A stretch of DNA of 64,000 bases, taken from Mercenaria mercenaria. Lineage: Eukaryota; Mollusca; Bivalvia; Venerida; Veneridae. The stretch spans positions 248,001 through 312,000 of the forward strand of contig NC_069371.1 of NCBI RefSeq assembly GCF_021730395.1, read 5' to 3'. The notes beneath the pieces were generated by a model. That model made no database searches, had not been told where the DNA came from, and was given only the letters and a program-made list of their open reading frames with translations. Numbering within the stretch: position 1 is the first letter of the stretch; each line of letters starts with the position of its first letter. The translations under genes and the position numbers were made by a program. Of the stretch, positions 33,076 to 45,060 are shown piece by piece.

Positions 33076-34460
33076 AGCTCACCTGAGCCAAAGGCTCATG
33101 GTGAGCTTTTGTGACCGCTCAATGGCCTTTGTACGTAGTCCGTCGTGCGGCGTGCGGCCATCAACAATTTGTAAAAAAATCTTCTTCTTGAAAAACAATG
33201 ATCAGAATTACACCAAACTTCACAGGAATGATCATTGGGTGGCTCCCTTTCAAAATTGTTCAAAGAATTGAAATTAATGCATAACTCTGGTTGCCACGGC
33301 AACCGAAAGGAAATACTTTAAAAATCTTATTGTCCAAAACTGCAAGGCGTAGAGTCTTGATATTTGGCATGTGACATCATCTAATGCTCCTGTATGAAGA
33401 TTGTTCAAATTGTGCCCTTGGGGTGAAAAGAGGCCCCGCCCCAGGGTCACAAGTTTTACATAGACTTATAGGCCTTCGATATTTGGTATGTAGCATTGCC
33501 TTGTGGTCCTCTACCAAACGTGTTCAAATTATAATCCTGGGGTGAAAAGAGGCCCAGCCCCGGGGGTGTCAAGTTTTACATAGACTTATATAGGAAAAAA
33601 CTTTAAATATTTTCTTGCCTTAAACTGCAAGGCCTAGGCTTTTGATATTTGGTATGTTGCATTGCCTTGTGGTCCTGTGCCAAAATTGTTCAAATTATGC
33701 CCCTGAGTAAAAAAAGACCCTACCCTGGGGGTTCCGAATTTAACATAGACTTGTATAGGGAGAAAAAAAAATCTTCTTGTCTGAATGTTCAAGGCCCTTG
33801 GGGTGAAAAGAGGCCCCGCCCCAGGGTCACAAGTTTTACATAGACTTATAGGCCTTCGATATTTGATATGTGGCATTGCCTAGTGGATTTCTAACAAGAT
33901 TGTTGAAATTGTGCCCCTGGGGTGAAAAGAGGCCCCACCCTGGGGGTCACTTGTTATATGATTTATATAGGAATAAATATTCAAACAATTATCAGATAAT
34001 ATTTCCTAGACTGTTTTATTATAATTACCTGATGACCACAAGCAATTAGGGTCACTTGACTGTGACTTTGATCTACTGACCTACTTACTTGTTTTTTAAG
34101 TTACAGCCTTGAAATATGTATTACATGTATAGTTTTGTACACCGATCTTAAAACTAACTTGCAGTGACCAAGAATGTGACCTACTTTCTAAAATTTTAGC
34201 ATCAGTGTGCCATTTTAAACATGTGGCTTATATTACTCAGGTGAGCGATTCAGGGTCATCATGACCCTCTTGTTAAGAAACAACCTTCAAATTTGGATGA
34301 CATGTACAGTTAAGCACACAGATCTTAAAACTGACTTTCAGTGACCATGAATGTGACCTGATGACCTACTTTCTTTATATTTTAGCATCAGTTTGTCATT
34401 TGAAACATGTGGCTCATATTACTCAGGTGAGCGATCCATGGTCATCTTGACCCTCTTGTT
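33076..34460 (+). repeat. Hairpin-ended AGCTCACC repeat with a second, tandem 3' end
   Basis: It has a complete head at 33076 and a first complete end (GGGTCATCATGACCC then TCTTGTT) at 34273. Directly after that the last 185 bases of the family occur again and close with GGTCATCTTGACC and TCTTGTTT at about 34460. Confidence 0.8.
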
Positions 34461-34673
34461 TATTTTTTACCGTCGATGTCCTCGTAAAATGATGAAATGT
34501 TTGAGTTTCGAACTCTCGGCCCAGTTTACAGTGCCTATAGCATATAACATATACTTGAAAAAGTAGTCCGTCAGTTGCATTGACGGTATAAACCTGTATT
34601 AACTAAATAAACCTCAGATTTACACAGTAGGCAGATATCGGACTGATAAGTGCATAGTGGTAGGATAAATTCT
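34461..34673. other. Intron sequence, nothing recognised
   Basis: AT-rich spacer. Confidence 0.4.
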
Positions 34674-35308
34674 TTACACTGGCCACATACATTTGTAAAT
34701 GTACTATGTCTATATATTGGTCACCTTAATGTTTGTTTTAACCAAGGTATGTCCTATGTATCAGTTACTCTAATGTTTGTTTTAACCAAGGTATGACCTA
34801 TGTATTTGTCACTTAATGTTTGTTTTAACCAAGGTATGACCTATGTATCAGTCACTCTAATGTTTTTTTAACCAAGATATGACCTATGTATCAGTCACTC
34901 TAATGTTTGTTTTAACCAAGGTATGACCTATGTATCGGTCACCTTAATGTTTGTTTTAACCAAGGTATGACCTATGTATCAGTCACTCTAATGTTTTTTT
35001 AACCAAGATATGACCTATGTATCAGTCACTCTAATGTTTGTTTTAACCAAGGTATGTTTTATGTATCGGTCACCTTAATGTTTGTTTTAACCAAAGTATG
35101 ACCTATGTATCAGTCACTCTAATGTTTGTTTTAACCAAGGCATGACCTATGTATCAGTGACTCTTACACTAATGGTTGTTTTAACCAAGGTATGACCTGT
35201 GTATCAGTCACTCTAATGTTTGTTTTAACCAAGGTATGTCGTATGTATCTATCACTCTAATGTTTGTTTTGAACCAAGGTATGTCCTATGTATCAGTCAC
35301 TCTAATGT
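34674..35308 (+). repeat. 44-bp satellite array, left part
   Basis: The unit is TAATGTTTGTTTTAACCAAG followed by GTATGACCTATGTATCAGTCACTC, about 44 bases, repeated about 13 times with small changes. It is introduced by ACTGGCCACATACATTTGTA, which recurs at about 39137. The array continues at 38307 after the inserted element. Confidence 0.92.
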
Positions 35309-35352
35309 AGAGATGGTACCTAAAAAATTCAAATTCATCTTTGCAGATTTTT

Positions 35353-36572
35353 AGCTCACCTCAGCAATGCTGCTCAGGTGATATTTTGTGATCGCTAGAT
35401 GTCCGGCGTCTGTCTGTCGTCTGTCTGTCAATATTTAGCTTGTTTGTGCGATAGAGGCTATATCTTTTAACTGATCTTCGAGATCTAGTAATAGTTCGAA
35501 AATGGGTCATCTGGGGTCAAAAACAAGGTCACTAGATCAAACCAGGTAAAACGTTGTTATGCGATAGAGGCTGTATTTTTCACTTGACCTTCATGCAAAT
35601 TTGTCAGAATGATTAACTTGATAAAATCTAGGCCGAGTTTAAAAATGGGTCCCCTCGGGTCAAAAACTAGGTCACTAGGTCAAATTAAATAAAAACCTTG
35701 TGTATGCGATAGAGGCTGTATTTTTCAATTGATCGTCATCAATTTTGGTCAGAATGATTACCTTGATAAAATCTAGGCCTAGTTAGAAAATGGATTATCT
35801 GGGATCAAAAACTAGGTCACTATGTCAAATCAAAGAAAAACATTGTGTATGCAATAGAGGCTGCATGTTACACCAGATCTTCATGAAATTTATTCAGAAT
35901 GTTTGTCTGTATGAAATCATGGTGGAGTCTTAATATGGGTCATCTAGGGTCAAAAACTAGGTCACCCGGTCAAATTTTAAAAAGCCTTTTGTACGCAATA
36001 GGGGCTGCATTTTACAATGGATATTCATTAAATTTAGTCAGAATGATTGCCTTTACGAAATCTAGGTCAAGTTAGAATATGGGTCATCTGTGGTAAAAAA
36101 CTAGGTCACTAGGTCAAATCAAAGAAAAACCTTGTGTATGCGATAGAGACTGTATTTTTCAATTGATCCTCATGAAATTTGGTCAGAATGATAGCCCTGG
36201 CGAAGTTAAGGTCAAGTTTGAATATGGATCATCTGGGGTCAAAAACTAGGTCGTTAGGACAAATCAAAGAAAAACGTTTTGTATGCGATAGAGGCTGTAT
36301 TTTTCAATTGAGGTTGATGAAATTTAGTCAAAATGATTGCCTTCACCTAATCTAAGTCAAATTTGAATGTAGGTTATCTTGGCTCAAAAACTAGGTCACT
36401 AGGATAATTGAAGAAAATGCTTGTTTACACTTAAGAGACCACATTTTTGGTCCAGTCTTAATGAAAGTTGGTCAAAATATTTCTTTCCATGAAATCACTA
36501 GGTCAAATATGTTTACACTATTATGGTGTGTTTCTCAGGTGAGCGACCTAAGGCCATCTTGGCCCTCTTGTT
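35353..36572 (+). repeat. Nested hairpin-ended repeat (AGCTCACCTCAGCA variant)
   Basis: The head is TCACCT / CAGCA-A-TGCTG / CTCAGGTGA. Seven body units of about 130-140 bases (GCGATAGAGGCTGTATTTTT, GGGTCAAAAACTAGGTCACT). It ends TCAGGTGAGCGACC, AAGGCCATCTTGGCCC, TCTTGTT. It sits inside hAT-like copy 2, so it is the younger of the two. Confidence 0.85.
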
Positions 36573-37597
36573 TTCAGAGTGAAATGATAGCTAAGTGCAC
36601 CAATTTACTAAATATATTTATGGTTTTGTTTTACTCCTCTCCATGTAAAAATGGAAATATTTGATATTTAAAAAATGATTTTCTCAAAATATCTGAAGCA
36701 AAATGGACAACTCTTGTATTGACCGTTTTTCAATGATTTTTAGGATTTTTCCCAATTAAAGTCTATATCAGAAGTCTCCACAGCTAAATAAATTCAATAG
36801 AGTACAGTGTAACTTTAGTCTACTTTCAACTGTTTGAAAGAGCCTATACTGAACTTCCTTTTGTCTTTTATTAAAGTCAAATTCCAGGCTAGCCAAGAGT
36901 CTAAAACTCATGAAAACAATCTGAATGATAGAGAATGACATGCACTTTATGATAAGCTTACCAAAAACATACCAAACGTTTACCTGAAAGAAGTTATTAA
37001 AGATTTTATAATGTAAACAAACCCTACACTATTTTGCCATCATCATTTTCTACTCACGAATGCACTCAATTCATGTAATAATTGTTGATATAATTGTAAA
37101 TGAGAGCCCCTTAACATTTTTTTTTTCAAGTTGTGTAAACAGTTTATGCTGAAAATTAATGTTGATATCTGAAGTAACCCGCTTACTGTGTTTACAACAA
37201 TAAATAAAACACCTATAATTTGTTTAAGGTAATTGACGAAAATCATCAAATAAAGTAATCCCCATATATCCCTTTTCAGCATTTATTCGTTTTTTCCCAT
37301 GGAAAGCAATGATCGTGATATTTCCATCCAAAGAATGTTGAACTGCTTAAAATGCATTGCAGAGAGTCATTACTTATCAGCTACCTTAAAATGTTGTAAT
37401 TACAACCACTACCTAAAAATGTTGTAATTTCATTTGATAACAATGACATTTAATGTTACATTATTTGCAGCAAAGTACTCTTTGAACAGTAAGAGGAATG
37501 CTTCAAAATGACTAAAGCATAAAAAACACTTTCAAAATGATTCATTGAAATGATGAATATAACCAGTCTACACAAACGTGATACCAATTTAACTCTT

Positions 37598-37986
37598 TTT
37601 ATGCCCCCGAAGGGAGGCATATTAGTTTTCAATGTCCGTCCGTTCGGTAGTTCGTTCGATCGTCACAACGTTAACTTTTTGCATCAAGGCATTTTACTCG
37701 CGAACCACTGCACCCAGGACCTTCAAACTTCACGTGCTGATAGTTCATATTGAGTACACGACCCCTACTGACTTTGGGGTCACCAGGTCAAAGGTCAAGG
37801 TCACCAGGTCAAAGGTCGAGGCGCTGCGGGGGCATTTGTCACCATTAGTGACAGCTCTATTTTTTAGTTCACCTGAGCACGAAGTGCTCAAGGTGAGCTT
37901 TTGTGATCGCCCTGTGTCGGTCGTTAGTCTTCCGTCGTCCATCCGTCCGTCGTCCGTCATCAACAATTTGACTGTTAACACTCTAG
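37598..37986 (+). repeat. Nested pair of very short hairpin-ended repeats
   Basis: First unit: head ATGCCCCC-GAA-GGGAGGCAT at 37601 and end hairpin TGTCACCATTAGTGACA, GCTCTATTTTT at about 37862. Second unit: head AGTTCACC / TGAGCAC-GAA-GTGCTCA / GGTGAGCT at 37866, GTCCGTC tract, then CACTCTAGTTT at about 37985. The second is only about 120 bases long, close to the minimum of head plus tail. Confidence 0.7.
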
Positions 37987-38306
37987 TTTGTAATTTCTTA
38001 TTGTTGGATATATACATTTTGCATTTTAATATATAAATTTTATGTAAACCAATGTATCATCATTGGCTAAAATATCAAAACTTGTCAGATACTTTTTACT
38101 TCATTTTCATGCACTACTATTAGGGCCTCACTACAACTTATAAAATAACTGTCAGCATAGGTCATATTTTGTATGCCTGATCAGTTGTTGCTAAAAGAAC
38201 CTATTTGATTTTTCTTTCACTTTTGATCAAGGTTTTATGTTTGCTTCAGTTTATATGTCAATTCAGAGTTGTTCCCCTTAGATATTTTGGGTAGGTACCA
38301 TCTATA

Positions 38307-39330
38307 TCTAATGTTTGTTTTAATCAAGGTATGACCTATGTATCAGTCACTCTAATGTTTGTTTTAACCAAGGTATGTGACATTATGTACCGGTCACTCT
38401 AATGTTTGTTTTAACCAAGGTATGTCATATGTATCAGTCACTCTAATGTTTGTTTTAACCAAGGTATGACGTATGTATCGGTCACCTTAATGATTGTTTT
38501 AACCAAGGTATGACGTATGTATCAGCCACTGTAATGTTTGTTTTAACCAAGGTTTGACCTATGTATCAGTCACTCTAATGTTTGTTTTAACCAAGGTATG
38601 ACTATGTCACCTTAATGTTTGTTTTAACCAATGTATTTCCCATGTATCAGACACTCTAATGTTTGTTTTAACCAAGGTATGACGTATGTATCAGTCACCT
38701 TAATGTTTGTTTTAACCAAAGTATGACCTATGTATCAGTCACCTTAATGTTTGTTTTAACCAAGGTATATGACGTATGTATCAGTCACTCTAATGTTTGT
38801 TTTAACCAAGGTATGTCCTATGTATCAGTCACTCTAATGTTTGTTTTAACCAAGGTATGACGTATGCATCAGTCACTCTAATGTTTGTTTTAACCAAGGT
38901 ATGACATATGTATCAATCACTCTAATGCTTGTTTTAACCAAGGTATGACGTATGCATCTGTCACTCTAATGTTTGTTTTAACCAAGGTATGACATATGTA
39001 TCGGTCACTTAAAGTTTGTTTTAACCAAAGTATGACCTATGTATCGGTCACCTTGATGAATATTTTAACTATGGTATTTTCTTATGCATCGGTCACTTCA
39101 ATGTTTGTTTTTGTCCAGTTACTGTATATCCTTTACACTGGCCACATACATTTGTAAATGTACTATATGTATCGGTCACCTAAATGTTTGTTTTAACCAA
39201 GGTAATGTCTATGTATCAGTCACTCTAATGTTTGTTTTAACCAAGGTATGACCTATGTATTTGTCACTGTAATGTTTGTTTTAACGAAGATATGTCCTCA
39301 CCTAATGTTTGTTTTAACCAAGACATATGA
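38307..39330 (+). repeat. 44-bp satellite array, right part
   Basis: About 23 units of the same 44-base repeat as at 34674-35308. A lone diverged unit also lies at about 45925-45990, inside other repeats. Confidence 0.92.
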
Positions 39331-39991
39331 TAATATCGCTTTTCGTCCGTGGTCCGTCCGTCCGTCTGTCCTTTAGCAATCTGTAACTCTTGAACCCCTT
39401 GAAGTATTTTGAAGAAACTTTACACAACTGTTCATCCCATCAAAGCAAAGTGCAAAACCCATGAGCCAGCCATGTCGGGTCAAGGTCACTACTCAAGGTC
39501 AAAGGTTTTCAAGAGCCTTAATTTTTGTGTTTGCTCTGTAACCCCTTAACCCCTTGATTTTTTTAATTTTTTTCTGTAGGGCAAATTAAGTTTTCTTTAC
39601 CAAATCACAAGTGTTAGTTCCCTAGTGGTCTGTGACTGAAGGGCACTGTTTGTTTGTTGGTCAATCAGTATTTCAGTCTGTCCAGCAAACAAATCCTGTT
39701 ATAGCTCAAAAAGTGCCCAACCTAGACTTCCGAAACTTTGCATGTTTATTTCAGATTTTTGTTTCAAACTTTTTTCTCATTCAACATGCACAGTTTGAAG
39801 AAATTCTAGGAAAAAAATGGTGTTGATATTTATGATAGGAAGATTCATAGCTAACTTGTCACAATGTGCATTTACTTCAAGCAGTAATGTTCTGGTGATA
39901 AAGGACCATCATGGCATTCATTGTTCGTTGCATATTTGCCCTACGTCATGCAAGTAAATGTTTAAGTATCTTGTATGTTTTTATATTCTAG
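39331..39991 (+). repeat. Truncated GTCCGTCC-type repeat, then unassigned intron
   Basis: GGTCCGTCCGTCCGTCTGTCC at 39350 followed by GGTCAAGGTCACTACTC resembles the head-to-body junction of the hairpin-ended families without a clear head. The part after 39640 holds no recognised feature. Confidence 0.5.
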
Positions 39992-40060
39992 ATGGAAGTG
40001 AAAACGGTCAACCAGACAATGCTTATGAAGATTCCAATTTAAGTGATTGTTCTGCAATAG
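39992..40060 (+). CDS. SET gene, acidic linker exon
   Basis: Between TATATTCTAG and ATAG|GTAACT. Phase 1 to phase 1. It encodes DGSENGQPDNAYEDSNLSDC and SAI, Asp/Ser/Asn-rich. It is flanked on both sides by repeat-filled introns of several kilobases. Confidence 0.6.
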
Positions 40061-40723
40061 GTAACTTTTATTCCTCAGCTCCAATATTTGAAGAAGAGAG
40101 TGTCAGCTTCTCATTTTGTGGTAGATTGTGTATAATATTATAGTAAACCCTTGTTTTTAGATACTAGTATGTCTTTGATACTGATTCTCCAATCTACAGT
40201 TACTTAATAGAAACATAGTACAGGATGCAGCTACTTCAACCCAATGCCAGAGTGACCATGTGTGCTTTTTCTTTAGGTTTCTGTTTTGTTATGTAATGGA
40301 ATTTAACTTAAAATTGCTGCATGGATATATAATTTTGTTTCCCACATTCAGATTTGCTCCTGTTTTTATTTTATCTTTAATACCTAGCACTTAAAAAGCA
40401 TGGCCAGACTGTTCTAATGGCAACAGACGTCTTTCTCTCTGCTGTCAACCACATTTCTTTTTTCAAATATAATATCATCCAGTCTATAGAGTGCAAATGC
40501 TTGTATCTCTAGTAACTGTCAAAGGTTATGGTTTAATGAAAGTACTAAAAACAGTAAAGCATACAGTCATAAAACCGGCTCTTTTCTTAATTCCACAATT
40601 ACTAATAAACTACAAATGATACATGATTTGATTGAAACTCTTAATCCAGTGGATAGAAACCATTGGCAGGAGAAATGTGATCAATGGACAAAGTCATTCA
40701 AAACCAATCAAGTTCTGCTCTTT
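40061..40723. other. Intron sequence, nothing recognised
   Basis: No repeat ends or codon pattern seen. Confidence 0.45.
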
Positions 40724-43700
40724 AGCTCACCTGTCACATAGTGACAGGGTGAGCTTTTGTGATCGCATTTTGGTCTGTCCATCCGTCACTTTCCGTTCAC
40801 AATTTCTTGTGAACACGATGAAGACCACATTTTGCAATTAATTCTAATCAAACTCGCACACAACTTGTATTGGAATAATATCCCAGTTCCTTTCGAAAAC
40901 TGGCCAGATCCTATCATGGGTTCCAGAGTTATGACCCCTTAAAAGGACAAAATTTGATATTTTGGCTTTTTAGCTCACCTGAGCCAAAGGCTCAATGTCC
41001 GTCGTCTGTCGTGCGTCCATCAGCATTTAATAAAAAATTCTTCTTGAAAACCACTGGGCAGAATTACACCAAACTTCACAGGAATGATCCTTGATTGGTC
41101 CCCTTTCACAATTTTTTAAGAATTGAATTCCTTGCAGAACTGTTGTTGCCATGGCAACCAAAAGTAATTTTTAAAAAATCTTCTTGTCCAAAACCACTAG
41201 GCGTAGAGCCTTGATATTTGGCTTATAACATCATCTAATGGTTCTCTATGAAGATTGTTCAAATTGTGCCCCTGGGGTGAAAAGAGGCCCTGCCCCGGGG
41301 GTCACAAATTTTACTTAGACTTATATAGGAAAAAAGTTTAAAAATTTTCTTGTCTAAAACCACAAGACCTAGGCCTTTGATATTTGGTATGTAGCATTGC
41401 CTTGTGGTCATATACCGTAACCAAGATTGTTCAAATTATAACCCTAGGGTGAAAAGAGGCCCTGCCCCGGGGGTGTTATGTTTTACATAGACTTATATAG
41501 GAAAAAACTTTAAATATCTTCTTGTCTGAAACTGCAAGGCCTAGGCCTTTGATATTTGGTATGTTGCATTGCCTTGTGGTCCTCTAATTAAATTGTTCAA
41601 ATTATGTCCCTGGGGTGAAAAGAGGCCCCGCCCTGGGATACACTTGTTATAATAATGAGTTATATAGAAAAAATACTTAAACAACTATCAGATCATGTTT
41701 CCTAGACTGTTTAATTATAATTACCTGATGACCCCAAACGATTAGGGATCACCTGACTGTGACCTTGACCTACTGACCTACTTTATTGTTTTTAGCTCAC
41801 CAGAGCCAAAAGCTCAGGGTGAGCTATTAGGATCACTCACCGTCCGGCGTCCGTCGTCCGTTTTCCGTTGTCCGTAAACTTTTACTTTAAACGACATCTC
41901 CTCATAAACCGCTAGGCCAATTTGATCCAAACTTCACAAGAATGTTCCTTGGGTGAAGCTCTACAAAAATTGTTCAAAGAATTGAATTCCATGCAGAACT
42001 CTGGTTGCCATGGCAACCGAAACGATTTTTTTTAAATCTTCTTCTCAAAAACAAGAAGCCCTAGAGCTTAGATATTTGGCGTGAAGCATTGCCTAGTGGA
42101 CCTCTACTAAGTTTGTTCAAATCATGACCCCGGAGTCAAAATTGACCCCGCCCCAGGGGTCAATTGATTTTACATTGATTTCTATAGGAAAATCTTCAAT
42201 TTAAAAAAAAATAAACCAGAAGGCCTAGAGCTTAGATATTTGACATGTAGCATTGCCTAGTGAACCTCTACAAAATTGCTCAAATCATGACCCCCGGGGT
42301 CAAAATTGACCCCACCCCTCCCCTGGGGTCACTTCATTTTACATAGGAAAATCTTCAAACAATTTCTTAAAATAAACCAGAAGACCTAGAGCTTAGATGT
42401 TTCACGTGTAGCATTGCCTAGTAGACCTCTACAAAATTTGTTCAAATCATGACCCCCGGGGTCAAATTGACCCCGCCCCATGGGGTAACTTGATTGTACA
42501 TAGAAAAATCTTCATTAAAAAAAAAAATAAACCAGAAGGCCTAGAGCTTAGATATTTGACATGTAGCATTGCCTAGTAGACCTCTACAAAATATGTTCAA
42601 ATCTTGACCCCCCAGGGTCAAATTGACCAAGCCCCAGGAGTTACTTGATTGTACATAGGGAAATCTTCATAAATTTGCTAAAAAAAACCAGGAGGCCTAG
42701 ATCTTAGATATTTGATATGTAACATTGCCTAGTAGATTTCTACAAACTTTGTTCAAATTATAACCCCCGGGATAAAATTGGCCCCGCCCCAGGGGTTACT
42801 TGATTGTACATCGGAAAATCTTCCAAAATTTTTCTAAAAATCATCAGTTTGACATTTGAAACATGCAGCTCATATTTCTCAGGTGAGCGATCCAGGGTCA
42901 TCATGACCCTCTTGTTTAAGATACAGTCTTGAAATTTTGATGACATGTACAGTTTTGCACACCGATCTTAAAACTGATTTTCAGTTACCATGAATATGAC
43001 CTACTGACCTACCTTCTTAATATTTTAGCATCAGTTTGCCATTTGAAACATGTGGCTCACATTACTCAGGTGAGCGATCCAGGGTCATCATGACCCTCTT
43101 GTGCAGCAATAAAGAGACTTCATTTATGGTTTGATTTGAAACAAACTTGCATACTATCTTTAGCAACAATATATCTTGTATTCTATGATGAATTCGTCAG
43201 ATCCAATAATAGGTTCCGGAGTTACGGCCCCTGATTGACCCCTGACAGGGCCAAAATTTGTTATTTTTTACATTGTGAATATGATAGAAGCGACATTTTA
43301 AATTTGATTTTAACTACACTTACACACAATTTGAGTCACAAAAAGAATCTCGGTTCCCTTCGAAAACTGGCTAAATTCCATAATGGGTTGTAGAGTTACT
43401 GCCCCTGAATAGGGCAAACTTTTCTATTTTGGCGCTTTCAGCCATATAGAGGTTTCATTTATGCTTTGACTTGATACAAACTTGCACAGAATGTTTATCT
43501 TGATGATTTCTAGGCCAAGTTTGAAACTGGGGCATGTGGGTAAAAAACTAGCTGACCCGGTCAAATTTAAGGAAAAGCTTGTTAATAACCTAGATGCCAC
43601 ATTTATGATCCTATCTTCTTGAAACTTGGTCAGAATGTTTATCTTGATTATTCCTAGGCAAAGTTTGAAACTGGGTCATACTTGGTCAAAAACTAGGTCA

Positions 43701-44136
43701 CCTGGTCAAATCAAATGAAAATATCTTTAACACTCTTGAGACCAGATTTGTGACCCTATCTTCATGAAACTTGGTCAAAATGTTTATTTTGATGATTCCT
43801 AGGCCAAGTTTGAAACTGGGTCATGTGGGGTCAAAAACTAGGTCACCTGCTCAAATCTAAGGAAAAGCTTGTTAACACTATAAGGGCCATATTTATAATC
43901 CAATCTTCGTGAAACTTGGTAAGAATGTTTATCTTTATGATTTCCATGCCAAGTTCGAAACCTGATCATGTGGGGTCAAAAACTAGGTCATCACTCAAAT
44001 CAATGAAAAGCTTGTTAACACTGTAGAGGCTATATTTATGACCCTATCTTCATGAAACTTGGTCAGAATGTTTATCTTGATGATTCCAAGGCAAAGTTTA
44101 ACAGGTCAGCGATATAGGGTCATCATGACCCTCTTG
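40724..44136 (+). repeat. Nest of hairpin-ended repeats, several heads and ends
   Basis: Heads at 40724 (AGCTCACC / TGTCAC-ATA-GTGACA / GGTGAGCT), 40972 (AGCTCACC TGAGCC-AAA-GGCTCA, right outer arm lost) and 41794 (AGCTCACC AGAGCC-AAA-AGCTCA GGTGAGCT). Ends at 42916, 43102 and 44136, each with GGGTCATCATGACCC and CTCTTGT. The body text before 40972 and after 43103 belongs together (AACTTGCACACAA, TTTCGAAAACTGGC), so the 40972-43102 part is inserted in an older copy that began at 40724. The last 185 bases are doubled at 42917-43102, as at 34274-34460. Confidence 0.75.
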
Positions 44137-44296
44137 TCTTTAATTCTTGCTTTGCTCATGTTGTTTTTGAAAGAAAAACTTAACGAAATATCAAAAACCT
44201 AAATTAGAAATTTGGCATATCTTAACTGTAAATCACACTCTTTAGATAATTAAAATTACATAAATATAGACCATATAATTATGACTCTGTTTGTAG

Positions 44297-44376
44297 TGCC
44301 CATGCAAAGCGCAGTGAAAGATTCAGTAAAAGAGCAGGTCAATGTTACAGCAAACACGAAGGCAAAGAATAAAAAG
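44297..44376 (+). CDS. SET gene, basic linker exon
   Basis: Between CTGTTTGTAG and AAAAAG|GTAACC. Phase 1 in, phase 0 out. It encodes VPMQSAVKDSVKEQVNVTAN and a Lys-rich TKAKNKK end. The phase 0 end fits the zinc-finger exon. Confidence 0.6.
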
Positions 44377-44536
44377 GTAACCATTATACTTGTTTTGAAA
44401 TTTTTTTGCTGCAATATATTAGCTTTATCTCTAAGCCTGATAAAGCTTTGTTTTTGACCTTGACCTTGAAGATATCTGCAAATAATTGAGTACTTGGTGC
44501 TATAAAATATTTGTGTTTCATTGAAGTGCTATAACT

Positions 44537-44972
44537 AGGACTGGTTCAATTACTCGGTTAATCGGATCCGATTCGATTGCTAGGTGAAACCGATTTCAAT
44601 TTTGCAAAACCGCTCCCAAACAATGAACATCACGAGTCGTACTTTATCTTTATACATTTCTTTGACCAGCACATAGATCCACAGTATATTTCAGCTAAAA
44701 CACATCAACTGAACATAATCAGTAGTCTGGGATTTGCATGTCGTGTTATATTAAAAATAAAATACACCAAAATATGACTTATTAATTGTCACACTGCTTG
44801 CAAACAATACAGTTGGTAAGTTTCTAATGAAGTCAGCTGCTGGAAGTACGTTGATACGGTCGTCAGGAAAGAAAACAGGCATTTTCAATATGGCGACCGA
44901 TTAACCGGTTCGATTCGATTTCAAAATTAAAGATTAACTGGTTTCAAAATTTTGAAATCGTCTCAGCCCTAG
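44537..44972 (+). mobile_element. hAT-like MITE (AGG-CTG ends)
   Basis: The left end is AGGACTGGTTCAATTAC; the right end, complemented, is CTAGGGCTGAGACGATT. Flanks CTATAACT and TTATAACA agree at 6 of 8. Inside are AT-rich inverted strings such as CCGATTAACCGG and TTTCAAAATTTTGAAA. Family call is tentative. Confidence 0.45.
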
Positions 44973-45060
44973 TTATAACAGAATACAAAAACGTAGTCTG
45001 AAAATGAAGAAACAACGAACAAATGTAGTTGAAATTATTTTATTATAACCAGTTTGTCAT

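Larger units (their letters stand above)
35309..38306 (-). mobile_element. hAT-like element, copy 2, with two nested inserts
   Basis: The reverse complement of copy 1 (23417-24794). Ends are AGAGATGGTACCTA and TAGGTACCATCTATA; the perfect 8-bp duplication TCTAATGT flanks it at 35301-35308 and 38307-38314. It is inserted in the 44-bp satellite. Inserts at 35353-36572 and about 37598-37986 split it; without them it would be close to copy 1 in length. Confidence 0.82.

Noticed and set aside
37632-38036. A 134-codon open frame on the + strand
   Set aside because: It spans two repeat heads and a GTCCGTC tract and has no protein-like composition.
34674-39330. Regular repeat array resembling a CRISPR
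   Set aside because: Units are contiguous 44-base direct repeats without unique spacers, inside an intron of an animal gene.
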